Assembly: GCF_963576545.1 (NCBI RefSeq)
Contig: NC_083638.1
Location: 31,713,400 to 31,777,399, forward strand
DNA from: Limanda limanda
Taxonomy: Eukaryota; Chordata; Actinopteri; Pleuronectiformes; Pleuronectidae
Direction of reading: 5' to 3'
Length of the DNA stretch: 64,000 bases
In this document: in pieces, positions 35,714 through 48,234 of the stretch
How the letters are laid out: each line of letters opens with the position of its first letter
Numbering within the stretch: the stretch's first letter is position 1
Made by a program: the position numbers and the translations under genes
The notes under the pieces: generated by a model
What the model saw: only the letters and a program-made list of their open reading frames with translations
What the model was told of the DNA's origin: nothing
The model's database searches: none

Positions 35714-35986
35714 AGTTGCAGTGTGTAGAATTTAGTGACATAAAGTGGGGAAGTGTCACGTTGCAGTTGAATACCCCTCACCTTATCCTCCTCTTCCAAA
35801 CATGAAAGAGAACCTGTGGTGACCCCCCCGCCCCCCATGTAAATATAGAGTATTTCAATATAAAGGGCCCATTCAAGGGTCATTTACAATTTAGATGAAA
35901 CACCCTCGTGAAAACATCACTAGGATTATTTGATATTTAATTTCTGTTAATAGATCCCTTTCACCTAAATCTTACACACTGGACCT
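35714..35986. mobile_element. piggyBac-like MITE flanked by TTAA
   Basis: TTAA at 35710-35713 and 35987-35990 flanks inverted ends 'AGTTGCAGTGTGTAGAATTTA' (the right end reads AGGTCCAGTGTGTAAGATTTA on the minus strand). TTAA target sites are the signature of piggyBac-type transposition. Related copies are at 15306-15386 and 62966-63776. Confidence 0.8.
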
Positions 35987-35990
35987 TTAA

Positions 35991-37199
35991 GTGCAACAAG
36001 GAAAGGAACACCTCAGCTTGTTCTAAACTAATATCTGAGACAGGCAAAGCAAACAAGATTATAGATTTCTGAACACAAGCAGTGTCTTGGTGTGCCCCTG
36101 TGTTTGCATTTTGTATAGCAACAGTAGAGGACATGCTATGCCAATAAAACATAAGCAAGCATGACTGCTACTGTAAAGGCTAAAACTGCTCAGTGCATAT
36201 ACTCAGACGCTGAATCTCAAGCAAGTCAATCAAGTCCTGCGAGAATGTCCCAACTCTAAAAAACAAGCAAAATCTTTTTGAGTGGTTTCAAATAAATAGA
36301 CAAAGGCTTCCTTTCTGACATCTTGTGTGAGGTAAAGGGACACTCCAGATATATATTAATTCCATAGACTTAAGGAACTTGTAAGAATCTAATGAAAAAA
36401 TGATAACTTAATCAGCAGAAACACACTATGATATTGCACACTTCCATGGGACATACTCCAAAAACCCAGGATCCTACACTTCCCATTGTGCTAGTAGCAT
36501 GTTTGGACTTCATTAGTGGAACAATACCTGGCTTGTGGTGCAGTCTTATTCAATTTTTCAAGACGAGGAAGGTGATTATTAAAAAATGTTTCACTTTTCA
36601 GCTGTTTACTTAATGTTCAGTGTCTGTGAAGACTCTGACCATGACGGCAGCTGGAATTTCAGAGGTAAGTTGCATTAGTGAAAACTGTGTCTCCTGACAA
36701 ATGTTATTTTATTGTTAAATAAAAGTTTGAAGACGTTGAATGGATGGCATCAACCCTATTGTCCATATTTAGAAAGGGCCTCGCTTGGTAGATGTCACAA
36801 CTGGCGAACACTGTTTTTATTTCAGCTAAGAGTCTTTCTATTCTTCCTATAAGATCATTTCAAGCTCTGAAATATATTTAGGTTGCATGTATGTACAGGA
36901 TGTCTGAGTTGTTCACAGTTTTCAACGATGTTCAGCTCAGGGCAATGTGAGGACCAAAGGTTTTAGCTTGTGTTTTGTAAAGCCATTCACATCCAGAATT
37001 TGCTGATATCTACTGTATTTTAAACTATTTTTCTTTGTCTGTGCAGTTTTACCTTTTATCAGAGAAATAAGCAAAGAAGAAGAAATCGCCTTAGAACAAA
37101 TTGTACAACCTGATGTACAAAGTGTGTCATTTTAGATAGTTCTTGGTCAGATATGTTTGGTTTTAATTAGTTGTTTGATGCTATACAAATCAGTGTGAA
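35991..37199. other. unassigned intergenic DNA
   Basis: Short frames only. An ATG followed by seven codons and GTAAGT at 36641-36670 looks like an exon end but has no partner exon, so it is not called. Confidence 0.5.
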
Positions 37200-37400
37200 A
37201 TGAGATTCACTCGCAATTGGTCGAGCACATGTATTGGTGGGACTTTGATAAATTGGCTCCACTGCACAATCACCACAGTGCAGACCCCAAATTACATCAT
37301 CAGCAAAAGATGGCAGCGCCCATATCCAGGATATTTTGGCTTACTTTTTGTACTGTTGGAGTCAGCGGAGTCAGGTCCTCCATCTTTATATACAATCATC
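37200..37400 (+). repeat. dispersed repeat, copy 2
   Basis: Plus-strand counterpart of the repeat at 27205-27470 ('CCAAATTACATCATCAGC', 'AAGATGGCAGC', 'GGATATTTTGGCTTAC', 'CCATCTTTATATACAATC'). Confidence 0.65.
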
Positions 37401-39052
37401 GATTTCAGCTAAGTACTCTGGTAGTGACTAATTTATCTTATAATACGGAACACATTTCACTTTTACATAACTATAAAACTAATCCAGTCAGAGTTGGCCT
37501 GGTGAAACAAAAGCTTGGGGATTTACCGCTAGGATAACTCGGCATTAATGCATTTAAACTGATTTTGACATGAGACATCTGGGTAGGGTCCATTTGTACT
37601 TGGTATGTGCTCAATCATAATTTTTTTAGTTTAAGCATTATGTAAAGACAGAATGTGAGTGATTGTGACCTTGTGTGTTTCTTGAATTTGTGGACACCTC
37701 ATCTTACAAGGTGTGGCAAAATTGTGCAATATCATGTAATTAGTCACCCACAATGTGGTATTATGTTCTTACACAGTATTTCTAATGTGTACAGGATGTT
37801 GTCAACACATAATGGCTAAACTATGTATGATAATGGTTTATTACAACTTGTCTGTTGTTTTTGTAGCTTTGGTGACCATTTGTATTGTTCATTGTAGCAG
37901 CAGCGGAGATCTGGAAACACCATGATAAACATGGGCAGTCAGGTAATCCGCTAAGTATTAAACTGTGCTTTTATGTGGTAACACTTGCTGGCAGCTAAAG
38001 ACACGTGTATTACTACTTTTTAGTGTTAGTTATGTTCTCAGATCTTAGCAATGCGTATGCTGACAATTAAATGACAAAACTACAGGGATACAAGTTGTAA
38101 TGACCTGGAATTATGCTTTCAGTTAGAACAATAGGTGAGGCCAACAATTACAGACTATAGATTTTTACATGATACGTTGTCTCGATGTGGAACATTGACA
38201 TTTTTTTATTTCATAAGCCAGTCTTGTGGAAGTTATAAAACCAAAGCCTGATTACGGTGTATTAGTTAACAACGTGTTCAGGCTGTGCCACTTCTCTTCT
38301 TCGTGTGCTGATTCCTCAAGACATAAAGGGAATGTGCGGTCAATTGAGGCTGGCGTCCAATTGCCATTAGTGAGTGTTTTTGTTAGTCAGACAGGAATGT
38401 AAGGCAGGCCCAGGGCTACTGAAGAAATCTCTAGGTACGTAGAAGAGCTAAAAGCCAATTTTATGTGCTTTACTCTGTAGTTACAATATTGTCACTCTTT
38501 CAATGGCTAAGTCGGCAGACAGAATCCCAGAATTTGTCCTTATGGACATTTCTTATGAGTGCGATTCATGCCCAGGCCTTTTTTCTGCATGCTATTCTCT
38601 ACTCTGTGAAGGGATAGTTCTTTGAAGTAACAGAGAGGTTTTCTCTACATTTACCACTGCAGAATGTCTAAGTACCACACTGAACCTTTTTTAAAGTAAC
38701 AAAAGAATAAAAATCAACTTCAATACACTCGTATATAGCATAAACATTTTTGAATTTGTATTCAAGGAAAATAACTTTTGAACAGAGGAAGTACACTCTT
38801 ATGTGCTTCTTCATCATTTAAGAGTCTTTAAAATGATACAAATTTCCCTATAAAAAGCAAATATTCAATTTATTTTGATTAACCAGATTTTTGGCTTGCT
38901 TGTGCCTTTTGGGAATGAAATAGTTTGTGGAGTCATCAAGGTTTCATTCTGATTCACAGCCTCACTACAAAAACCTTGAAGAACAATCTTTTTCTTGTAT
39001 AGTTTCCTGGAGGAAAACACATATACATGGTATGAATATGTATATGAGTATT
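37401..39052. other. ctxnd1 3' side, unassigned
   Basis: The ctxnd1 3' UTR should extend into this stretch on the minus strand, but no clear AATAAA could be assigned. No other gene seen. Confidence 0.5.
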
Positions 39053-39301
<249 letters not shown>

Positions 39302-40248
39302 CTGCAGATGCACAGAGAGAAGAAGCAATTGTTAAGTCACGCATAAGTCAGAGAGATGTCAGAGATCAGGGGATTTAAGTCATAACATGATGCTCAAATT
39401 GCCAGAGGCTGCATTCAGGTCAACAGCTTAATTTTTTCTGTGGCCACGTACACTCCTGGTATCAACATGTGGTTCAGCAGCTCCAAGTACAGATGGGAAC
39501 GCACTTAGATCAAAATACAATCCAGTCACGCCGGAACACATTCGAAGGTGGTCAGGTCCACATTCTTTTAGAATATGAAGGACTTCCTTCTCAGCTAACG
39601 TCCTCTGAGCCGCTGCAGTTTCACTACGAGTCATACATTTTTTCTCTTCTCGTTGATTTTTGTTACCACCGGCACGATACACAACACGTAATGATCAACA
39701 CTTTCCTCAAATTGGTCAAATCGTTCATCAGAGCTCCACAAGATTAATTCAGACTCTCCTGATCTGTCTCTATATTCCTTCTTTCGCTCGCTCGTGTCCA
39801 CACACACACAGCATTGGACACAGACTGGCTATAAACAACATTGTTGTCTTAACTAACACTAATGACGTACATGATCATTTGTATGTAGAGCGGGGAATTG
39901 AGATCCGATTAATAGTGGTCACAGGAGACACATTCAAGACGGATTTAATGCCACGTGTCAACACACGTACTAAACCCTGGCCACTTGTGATTGGATCTCT
40001 CAAGTCAGATGTTAATACCAGGTGTTACAAGGCCAGTGATCTTGCATTATGATCCTGGTCTGTTAGATAGCAGGATTACTCCGAAAGCTATTGGACAAGT
40101 TAAAACAAAAATTGCATTGTGGTTCTACCTTTAACCTTGGACCATCCAAAATCTGTTAATTTGTGAGTCTTAGCTGAAACTTGCTATCACTGAGGTCAAT
40201 GTTACTTTGACCTTTTAATTTAGACCTTCTAATCAGATGAGATTGAGT
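39302..40248. other. ctxnd1 5' intron or intergenic
   Basis: Several 60-130-codon frames on both strands (for example 39660-40052) without motifs; treated as chance. Confidence 0.5.
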
Positions 40249-40460
40249 TTAAAGGGGAAATATTATGAAAATTCCACTTTTTTAGCGCTTCTAAACTTTA
40301 TTATGGTATCTGGCATGTCTACCGACCCAAAAACTCTGGAAAAAAACAACTCAGGCGATTTGTTATGGTTCCTCTGTCAGAAACGTCATGCTTGAGTGAC
40401 TGCGAATGAGCTTCCGTATCAGTCTCTCGTCACAATGAAATGGGAGCCTCTCTTACATGG
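40249..40460 (+). repeat. dispersed fish repeat fragment
   Basis: 'TTTAAAGGGGAAATATTATGAAAATTCCAC' (in parts) through the cysteine-free GC-richer stretch ending near 40460 resembles a common short fish DNA repeat. Other end not found. Confidence 0.45.
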
Positions 40461-41070
40461 CCTTCACTTGATTGGGATATACAGAAGGCATAACAAACTG
40501 ACGACCTGGTTCAGATAGGATTGAAACTATTATTTATTAAGTAAAAAAACATATCACTCAAGTTAAAGCCCAGAGAGCACATTCACAGACTTTCACCAAA
40601 GACTAGCTTATGTGCACCAATTGCAAAAATATGTTAGCTAAATTGTGTTCCATACCATAAAACAATGGAGATTCAGAAAAGTATTCACTGTCTTCAACCC
40701 TCCACCAGGTGAAACAACTGAGTCTTTGGATATATGAAGAGAACAGTAGATACTCTTTGTGAGAACTCATCAACTCACCAACGGCATAAAGCCCCATCAA
40801 TATTCAGAGTGCAGTCAAGTGTGTGTCAGCTGAGGAATTAAATTCCTGTTTAATGGTGATTTGTCTTGACCAGAGAGCCCATAAATCCACCCTCTGCTCT
40901 ACAGAGATAAGCTGTGTTAGCCTGGAGATCTACAGTGAAGGGTAGAGGAAAGAAGACACAGGTGGTATCACCTTCACTATTGCTTACTGAGTCCGTCCTC
41001 TTGGGGCCTGCACCATGAAGTGACTCCAATTTAGCCTGGTTCTCTTGGGGTTATCTGAATTCACTGAGAC
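40461..41070. other. unassigned
   Basis: No frame, repeat or RNA recognised. Confidence 0.5.
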
Positions 41071-41074
41071 TAAC

Positions 41075-41300
41075 GATTTAATACAAATTTTATATAGTGC
41101 CAAATCATAAAATAGATTATCTCAACGCCCTTAACATAGAAGGTCAAGACATTACAAATTATAGAGAAACCCAACATTCCCACAATGAGCAGCACTTTGG
41201 CGACTGTGGAGATAGAAAACTCCCTCATTAACTGGAAGAAACCTCTAGAAGATACAGACTCAATGTGGGAGGCCATCTGCCTTGACGGGTTGGGGTGAGC
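41075..41300 (+). repeat. dispersed fish repeat (longer copy of 25583-25700)
   Basis: 'TATATAGTGCCAAATCATAA', 'AAGGTCAAGACATTACAAAT', 'ATAGAGAAACCCAACATTCC' and 'ATGAGCAGCACTTTGGCGAC' in order. A well-known teleost repeat of uncertain class; a purine-rich tract follows to 41375. Confidence 0.7.
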
Positions 41301-41639
41301 AGGGAAAAATGTGGAGGAGAGGAGAGATGGGTGGAAAAGAGTTGAGAGAGGGAGGGAGAGCGAGAGAGAGACCAGGAACAGTTGTGCACCATCAGGTTTC
41401 AGCTCTGAATAGTATAATAGTAATAGTTGTTTTGTATGAATCATGCAGCTCTGGAGGGTATCAGAGTTACCTGCAGAGAGAGAGAGTGAGCTATTATATT
41501 TATTAAGCACTATTTTTATCTACACACATTGTACCATCTAATAAATTATAATAAAAACAAACATTTTGGCAAAAAACAAATCAATACAAAATAAACTCAA
41601 GGTAATCTGCCTTAACAAGTTTCGAGCTGTCACAGAATT

Positions 41640-42610
41640 TAAAAACTATTGGAAACACCACAGATCATTAAAAGAGTCCAGGTCAACTGCTGCTTTGTAA
41701 AAATTAAAATCAACCAATATTCTGGATTTAATCATGTTTATGCAGACAGGGACCGACTCAGTATGCAGGTTTTCCTCTACCTTCCTCTTCCTGGTTATAT
41801 ATCCTGCCATCTTGGGCTGCCCTAAAACAAAGTTTAAAAGCTGGCTTTTCTGTTTGTGCTGGCGAGTATCTTAAACTATAAATAAAAACCTGCTTGTCTA
41901 AAACATCTTTAAAACTGGTAAAAACAACTTGTAAAAACAGAAAATAATCAGACAGACGACACTAGTAAAAACAATGAAAGATGGTTTCTCTCGCCCAGAA
42001 GAGTCTTTTGTATCAAAGGTCTGAAAGTGCCGGGAAAAGGGTCGTCCAAATTGGGGGAAAAAGATCCATTCACGAAAGAGTTTAAAAGCAGGATGTCCTG
42101 ACCTGTTAGTTTTTGTTTCAAGTGCTCCAGTATTTTCTCTATAATCCTGGTTGATTTGATCCCCAATCTATCTGTTCTCCAGCTGCGGCCCGGTCAGCTC
42201 CACCACCTGGCCCAGCGTGGAGACCCCTGCAGCTCCCTCTGCTGCCTTCTCTCTTTTTTTAAAAGGTTCATGGCTATAAAGGCTGGGTTGAACCCAAAAG
42301 CAGCCAGAGTCTGCCATAAATACTGGTGTTCAACTGTGTCAAAAGCCTTTTCCTGAAATAAGACCAGTCTCTACCGCCAATGAACTGGAGAGGTCCAAAA
42401 CATCTCGAATCAATGTGACATTGTAACTTATGAGCCTGCCGGGGGCACACAGAAAGTCTGGACAGGTTGGATGATGGACGCCATAACTTCCCTCAGTCTG
42501 AGGACCAGAGCTTTAGACAGGATTTTGTAATCTGTGCACAGCAGATAGGCCGGCCACCAGTTCTTCAAGTCAATAAACGAGCAGATCCTGTCCTATGATG
42601 GACCAAAAGT
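41640..42610 (-). mobile_element. Tx1-like LINE, ORF2 fragments
   Basis: Minus-strand frames give RT blocks 'YKILSKALVLRLREVM', 'EKAFDTVEHQYLWQTL' (catalytic Asp) and 'FGFNPAFIAM' at about 42285-42600. The next part is C-terminal sequence 'GIKSTRIIEKILEHLKQKL' (41948-42166), homologous to 'GLQSTRVAQRILELLTQRL' in the plus-strand copy at 31.9 kb. The region between RT block A and the C-terminus, including YADD, is deleted. Stops and frameshifts throughout. Confidence 0.78.
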
Positions 42611-42634
42611 ACATACATAAATCAGCAGGAAGAA

Positions 42635-42790
42635 TCAGAATCAGAATTCTTTTAATAGCCAAGTATATTTGCATATACAGGAAATTGCTTTGGTGTGGTT
42701 GGTGCACATAAATAACAATCCAACATTAAACAACAATATATATATATATATAAAACAATATAAAAAACAACAATATATACAGATTTTTTG
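42635..42790 (+). repeat. dispersed repeat plus (TA)n/AACAATAT tract
   Basis: 'AGAATCAGAATTCTTTTAATAGCCAAGTAT' (in parts) is the head of a frequent fish repeat, followed by low-complexity AT. It separates the ORF2 and ORF1 parts of the surrounding Tx1-like LINE. Confidence 0.6.
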
Positions 42791-42839
42791 GAATAGGCGG
42801 TGACCGTTAATATTCATTAATAAGGAAAACAGCTGTTTG

Positions 42840-43230
42840 TCTTTGTTGTGTGTAAAAGTAACTCTGGTGAATTGTCAAGGCCATCTATCCCTGGAGCTCT
42901 GCCGTTTTGCAGGCTCATGGTGGCTCTGCGCAGCTCTTGTAGTGTTATCTATGCTGCTCGCTGTGTTGACCCCCGACGCCGGAACTGGAGTGTCGTCAGC
43001 CGGGACCCTCCGGCACTGGACAGGAGGAGACTGCGACCCAGCCAGGACTGGAGGGGGCTGTGGCCCAGCCAGGAATGGAGGAGGCTGCTGGTGGGAGGGG
43101 GCCCATCAGCAGCAGCTTCAGGCTGGACTGCTCGCGAAGGCTACCCGCCGGAGGCAGCTCCACCCTTCACCATGAAGGAGCGCACCAGGTGCCCCTCCTG
43201 CCCACACTTAAAACACTTCATTGTTCCCGG
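42840..43230 (-). mobile_element. Tx1-like LINE, ORF1 remnant with zinc knuckle
   Basis: On the minus strand 'CFKCGQEGHLVRSF' (about 43180-43225) is a C-x2-C-x4-H knuckle whose last Cys is replaced, followed by GC-rich Pro/Ala/Gly sequence. ORF1 proteins of Tx1-like LINEs carry such knuckles. The GC-rich plus-strand frames here are shadows of it. Confidence 0.55.
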
Positions 43231-43429
43231 GGAAACAAACACCATATAATTAAACCCCCCTATTTTAATTGAAAAGGACCGGTAAAGATCTCTGCTGTTT
43301 TCTTTAAGGATCATAAAAACCTGCCTTCAATGACTCACCACATGTCTGAGTTTAGGTAATTTACTCCAGAGAGACACCATTTTAACTGTTGACACAATTT
43401 GTCTATAAAGGGACAGTTCTTTCACCAGA

Positions 43430-44480
43430 ATTTTATTATCTCACCGGCATGGTGGCTGTTAGCACACACAACCCCCCCTCCACACACACACAACCACACA
43501 AAGAGTAAAAAAAAACACATGTAATTGGTCACCATAAAAGTAGAGACCACAAGGGAATGAGAGTGAGGAAAAGTCAAACTATGCTCTAATAATGTCTCCA
43601 ACAGTAGCTGAGAACTAAAGATCACCACAATTACAGATAATGTTATATGGTATAATTTTCTTGTGATGTGATAATGATAATAATAAGTCTGTTCTGCTGA
43701 AATCGTCATTGTTTGCCACTGAAACTGTGTCTTAACATAAATAACGATCCGGTGTAGAAACAGTTGACAGATGATCAAACACATTTTTTGAAAACACCTA
43801 TGCAATTCATATGGATTTTATTTGTTTCACTGTGACAAAAAATAAATAAACATCTATTTATTAAAAACACTGACACCAAAATCGAATAGATCAGTGTTAA
43901 TGCAGATTAGAAATGAATGTTTAGATGAAATTAACATTATGATTAACTTAAAGTCAATGAGGTAAAAACTTTTTCAGAAGAAAAAATAATATGAATGGTA
44001 AAAGAATTGTGCAACTATAACTTGTCTGATCAACTGTCTGATCACATTTCCTACATACACATCTCCAAAGTTTGTGCTTTGAATTGGCAGTTTTGCTGTT
44101 TTATTGGTTCAGCACTTGCCATGTTACTTATAATGAGCCTACGACCTTTGTAAGTGAGTATCTTCAACAGCATCTGGTCAGTTATGGAGAATTCATATTG
44201 ATACTAAAGCATTTCACTATCTCCAATGACCCTGTAAGGAAGGCGGTGAAAATAGATATATGGATGGATGTGAAATCCTTAATTTACGTGGCAGGGTTGA
44301 TATTTTTTATTTGAAGAAAAGCACCTGCAGAGAAGCTCAGTCGTCAGCAGAGAGGAGACGGGAGAGTCCAACGTGACTGACAGTGTACGAAAAGTGGCAT
44401 CTTCAGGAATGGACGTACGAGCTGAGTGTGACGTTTTCAGAGTTCAAATAAGACCTTTTCACTTTTTTGGACTCACCAAA
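43430..44480. other. unassigned intergenic DNA
   Basis: AT-rich, short frames only. Confidence 0.5.
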
Positions 44481-44482
44481 TC

Positions 44483-44605
44483 GTCTGTATTTATATAGCG
44501 GTTTTCTAATCTTGACGACCTCACAAAGCGCTTGCCATCCACCCATTCACACAGTGCATCTCTTTAAGTGGTCATCAAGACTATAAAAGCAATATATAAA
44601 TACAG
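44483..44605 (-). mobile_element. SINE-tail fragment
   Basis: Carries the 'TGTATTTATATAGCGGTTTTCTA...GACGACCTCACAAAGCGCTT' module, the complement of the 3' tail of the SINE at 53944, then a partial inverted second copy ('AAGTGGTCATCAAGACTATAAAAGCAATATATAAATACA', in parts), giving an imperfect hairpin. Confidence 0.6.
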
Positions 44606-45812
44606 ACCAAATTGAGTTACAAGGACTGTGAACTTTGTCCTTTTTTTTGCATCACCACAATGATTTGGTTTATTGACACTAATCTACAGATTTCAAAAGA
44701 CTACTTAGATATATCATTGTAATTTTACCATTCAGCACCCATATTGTTTAAATAACTCACTTTCACCTATCTGAGTGCCTGCAGGGTTGTTGGTCTGGTC
44801 ACCCGCATTGCTATCTTGAGGCAATGTAAAGCGATAATGCATTCTGAAGTCAATTGCACATTATTTCACAGTAAAAGTTCTGGTAAGAGTCATCAGTAAG
44901 AGCCGCTTGTGTCATTTTGTGAGCTATTATAATGGCTCTTCTATGGACTTCTAATTAAACTGATTAATGGGCCTCATAATGCAATGATTCTGAGGCTGAC
45001 ACACAATGGGGACATCATGTAGGTTTGGCACAAAACACTTTCACTGGTAAAGGAAATTATTTTTATTTTTCCTGTTCCTCGCTGAGCGTTTAGTTCGTCA
45101 AAGCATCTCACAGATAAGAAGCAGCTTATCTTGTGTCCCACCTGCAACACTCAGTTAATACCACAATGTGTCTCTGAGGATAACTATCCCAGCGATGGAT
45201 AAAAACTAAATTTTACATTTCCTAATGTACAATGCGAAAAAGGTAGCTTGGAGTGATGGAGCCACTCTAAGCCCTACATCCAGACTGTCATCAGTCTCAG
45301 TCCCAGCAGCAGCAGGCAGCTGTTTTCAGAGAAGAAGCCTACTTAAAAGCACTGTAAACTACCTGCTAAGCAGACATAGTATGGGACCAGCTGGTGAATA
45401 TAGTGGAGCATCAGCAGCTTAAGAACTACATATTTCCCTGTGGAGTTGGAGGAGAGCAGATATTGGACTTAAATTCATCAGGTGGACACAAGCGGCAACA
45501 CAACTCCAACTGAATGCTAATGTTGCTCTCTATCTGTGGCATCTGTTTGTAAGGTAATTGTAGGGTTATAATTTGTCAGTTGCCCTGCTTCTTTTCTTAC
45601 CATAATTGTGTTACATCTGTTACCATACATATATATTTAATCTGAACAATATTTTTTTAATATTTTCTATTCTTGTAAATCTCATGTGGCAGGTAACCTA
45701 ACATAAATTGAGTCAGTCAACTGATGATATTTTACATGCGCACACAGGTTATTATGTGAATATAGGGTGCAGACATTCCTGCTAACGTTTCCCCTCACTG
45801 GTGTCACAGGCT
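44606..45812. other. unassigned intergenic DNA
   Basis: No supported feature. Confidence 0.5.
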
Positions 45813-45815
45813 ACA

Positions 45816-46258
45816 TGTCAGGGCTGGCAGAATGGCAGGCGTGAACCCAAAAACAGCGACACAGAAGCAGAGTGGGAATCAGCAAAGTTCATTTAGGTTT
45901 ATTTAACGTAGCAGGGGTCAGGAGCCAGGCAGTCAGTCCGATACAAACAAATCCGAGAAGGAGCAAGCAAGAGGGAATCCAGGATAGACAGAGCAGAGGT
46001 CAGGAGCCAGGCAGTCAGTTCAAAACAAACAAATCCGACAAGGAGTAAGCAAAAGGGAAGTCCAGGGAAAAACAGGCAGGTCACGATGGGAATCAGGCAG
46101 GAGATGAGTCAGGAGGGAAAACGCTGGAAGGTCAGGCATGAACACACTTAACGATCTGGCAGAGGACAAAGGGAACAGGCAGGCAGATATACTGGGGAGA
46201 CTAATCAGTAGATGAAAGACAGGTGCGTCTGTGGGTGGAGCCGGTGAAGCCCTTGACA
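45816..46258. mobile_element. MITE with TGTCA-GGGC terminal inverted repeats and internal tandem repeat
   Basis: Left end TGTCAGGGCTGGC and right end GCCCTTGACA are inverted. Inside, an 82-bp unit starting GGTCAGGAGCCAGGCAGTCAG is repeated at 45916 and 45998 (a third GGTCA follows at 46080). No transposase; length 443 bp. Confidence 0.7.
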
Positions 46259-46261
46259 TGA

Positions 46262-47099
46262 GTTTCTAGCTGCTTTCAGATATGCACTGTACTTATCTCC
46301 TGAAATGATCTGGATGGGCTGTATGTGCCAAAGCAACTTATAAATAGGTGCCATGTGTGTAGAAGATCCTTACAAAGATGTCCACTTGGAAATGTAACAA
46401 GATTTAAAAGAGCTTTTGTTGATAAGGGCCGATGTCAGTGTCAATATGTAAGAACAATGGAATTCATATGTATGTTCTGTATGCTCAAGGCTCTAGTTGT
46501 AAATCCGTCTGACTGGAGAATCTCCTGCTGCATTCTTCATGTGTCAAAGAGAAACTATGAAGCAGACATTTTCAAGAGTTCATGTCTGAAAACAGCTTAT
46601 GTGGCTTGTAATGGAAATTGACTTAATGAATTCTTAGTTCATGCTTACAGCAGACATTTCAATCTAGGGTACAGCTCCACATAAACGTTATGTTGCATCC
46701 ACTGTCTAGCATGTGAGCCTTTTGTCTATTCATGTCTTGCAGAAGTTGATCTTGAGACCACCTGAATTCTACAGTGATATTTTGCTCTACTCTGGTTTAA
46801 CTGTGTTTGTCCTTTGTTTGAAGAACTCAGCTGATTGACACAACACTCTAACCATAAATTATAATATTTCCTCTCCAACACAGCCTTTAAGTCACACCTT
46901 TACAGAAGATAAGTTCCAGACACAGAACAATACATTCACACACACCCCTCTGCGTGTTTTGGGGTCAGCAGGTAACCAACACAGAGACACTTGTTGGGAT
47001 CTGCAGCCAGGTAAATAGAACAATGCAGGGGCATAAATATAACTCCAGCTTTGTGATTACTCGATCCCAGGCGAAAGCTGGTGTCCAACAACTCCCAGA
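46262..47099. other. unassigned
   Basis: A 98-codon frame (46325-46621) rich in Cys has no recognisable pattern; not called. Confidence 0.5.
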
Positions 47100-47149
47100 C
47101 CCTTGACAGTGTGTGAAGGTGGCACTAAGGGGCCAAGAAAATCCCGTCG

Positions 47150-47835
47150 ACAACGCCGCTTTGAGAAACAGCTCAAGCCAATGGAACATGAACCTGAGTT
47201 TTCTAAATGATAAACTGTGGGAAGTGCCTGATAATATTGCTGTTCACCAGAGACAAGATGAAACATTGAAACCATTGTTTGCTAAGGTGGTAGAAAAGAC
47301 AAGTGTTAACTGTGTGGGTAAAAAAATGTCCAATGTTGATACAGGGGTGTTGTATGCTGTTCATGTTCACTTATTATGCAGCTAGCACACACACTTCCAA
47401 GGGTTGGACACCTTGGTCGCCACAAGACTTATTTACGTATCAGTCGTCTGATAGTGAATGACGGGCAGGTTTCTCCCCATTTGAGCTACTTTATAGCTGG
47501 GACGTACAGGGACCATTGGACCTGCTCCGGAAAGGCTGTGAGGCCCCTTCCTCCGCATCCATACCAACAGTTGGGGCATAGACTGCAGCATGAATGGGGG
47601 ATATGCTTAAACTCTGAGTCTTCCCACTCAGAGTGGTGCAGTCCAGTGGTTATAGTATTTAAGAAGGATGGATCACTCCGCATATGCATTGTCTTCCGGA
47701 AGCTCAACTCCATCTCAGAGTTTGACGCCTACCCGCTGCCGAAAATGTATGCTTTGCTGGAGAACATCGTGGCTGCCAAAAACATCACCTCTCTTGACCT
47801 GTGCAAGGGATACTAGCAGGTGCCACAAGAAAAGT
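47150..47835 (+). mobile_element. Ty3/Gypsy pol fragments, rearranged
   Basis: 47340-47440 translates to 'LAHTLPRVGHLGRHKTYLRI', the His-containing N-terminal zinc-binding part of a Gypsy integrase. It is followed, at 47600-47816, by the N-terminal RT region 'SHSEWCSPVVIVFKKDGSL', 'FRKLNSISEFDAYPLP' and 'ITSLDLCKGY' (catalytic LDL), stopping at TAG where the Trp of 'YWQVP' is expected. Integrase before RT is not the Gypsy order, so this is a rearrangement or a junction of two copies. Confidence 0.75.
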
Positions 47836-48125
47836 CAAGTCGTCGAGGGAGTGGGGATGGGGTTCTGGGATCGGTGCCAGGGAGAGAGTCTGATTGTACA
47901 CAGGTGTTCCAGTTCAACTAATGACTCTCTCCTCTTTATCAGCAGTAGCGCGCTGGGTTCACCAGGAACCAGGAGATCACTCCAGGACTCAGAAACTCAG
48001 AGACACTAAGCTGCAAAGCTTGTCGCTTTACGTGTGATTTAAGTTTGTTTGTTTACATGTGTGTGTGTGGAGCGAATAAAGAGTCATTGAAGACACCTAC
48101 CTTAATCCCCTTGTGTTCATGACGA
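47836..48125 (+). repeat. possible solo LTR inside the Gypsy RT
   Basis: About 285 bp separates two adjoining parts of the RT (47816 and 48126). It contains AATAAA at 48075-48080 and a TTGAAGAC...TTGTGTTCA end like Gypsy LTRs. Termini and target duplication were not resolved. Confidence 0.4.
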
Positions 48126-48228
48126 AGAACTCAACACCAACTGAACACCAACTGGATTTTTCCAGTTTACAGTGATGCTGTTTGGAATACATGGAGCACC
48201 AGCCACCCTCCAAAAGGTGTTTTGCAGG
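48126..48228 (+). mobile_element. Ty3/Gypsy RT fragment, continued
   Basis: 'FQFTVMLFGIHGAPATLQKVF' (read in parts) is the Gypsy RT block following the catalytic LDL motif. It stops where the IS630-like transposase sequence begins. Confidence 0.7.
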
Positions 48229-48234
48229 ACTGAA

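Noticed and set aside
36641..36670. ATG plus seven codons followed by GTAAGT, considered as a first exon (for example of a neighbour such as arnt2)
   Set aside because: The residues do not match any first exon I know, and no acceptor-bounded continuation was found.
42837..43249. GC-rich plus-strand frames of 112-133 codons
   Set aside because: They are shadows of the minus-strand Tx1-like ORF1 remnant with the zinc knuckle.
46325..46621. Cys-rich 98-codon plus-strand frame considered as a zinc-finger gene
   Set aside because: Cys spacing is irregular, no His ligands in register, no splice or polyadenylation context.
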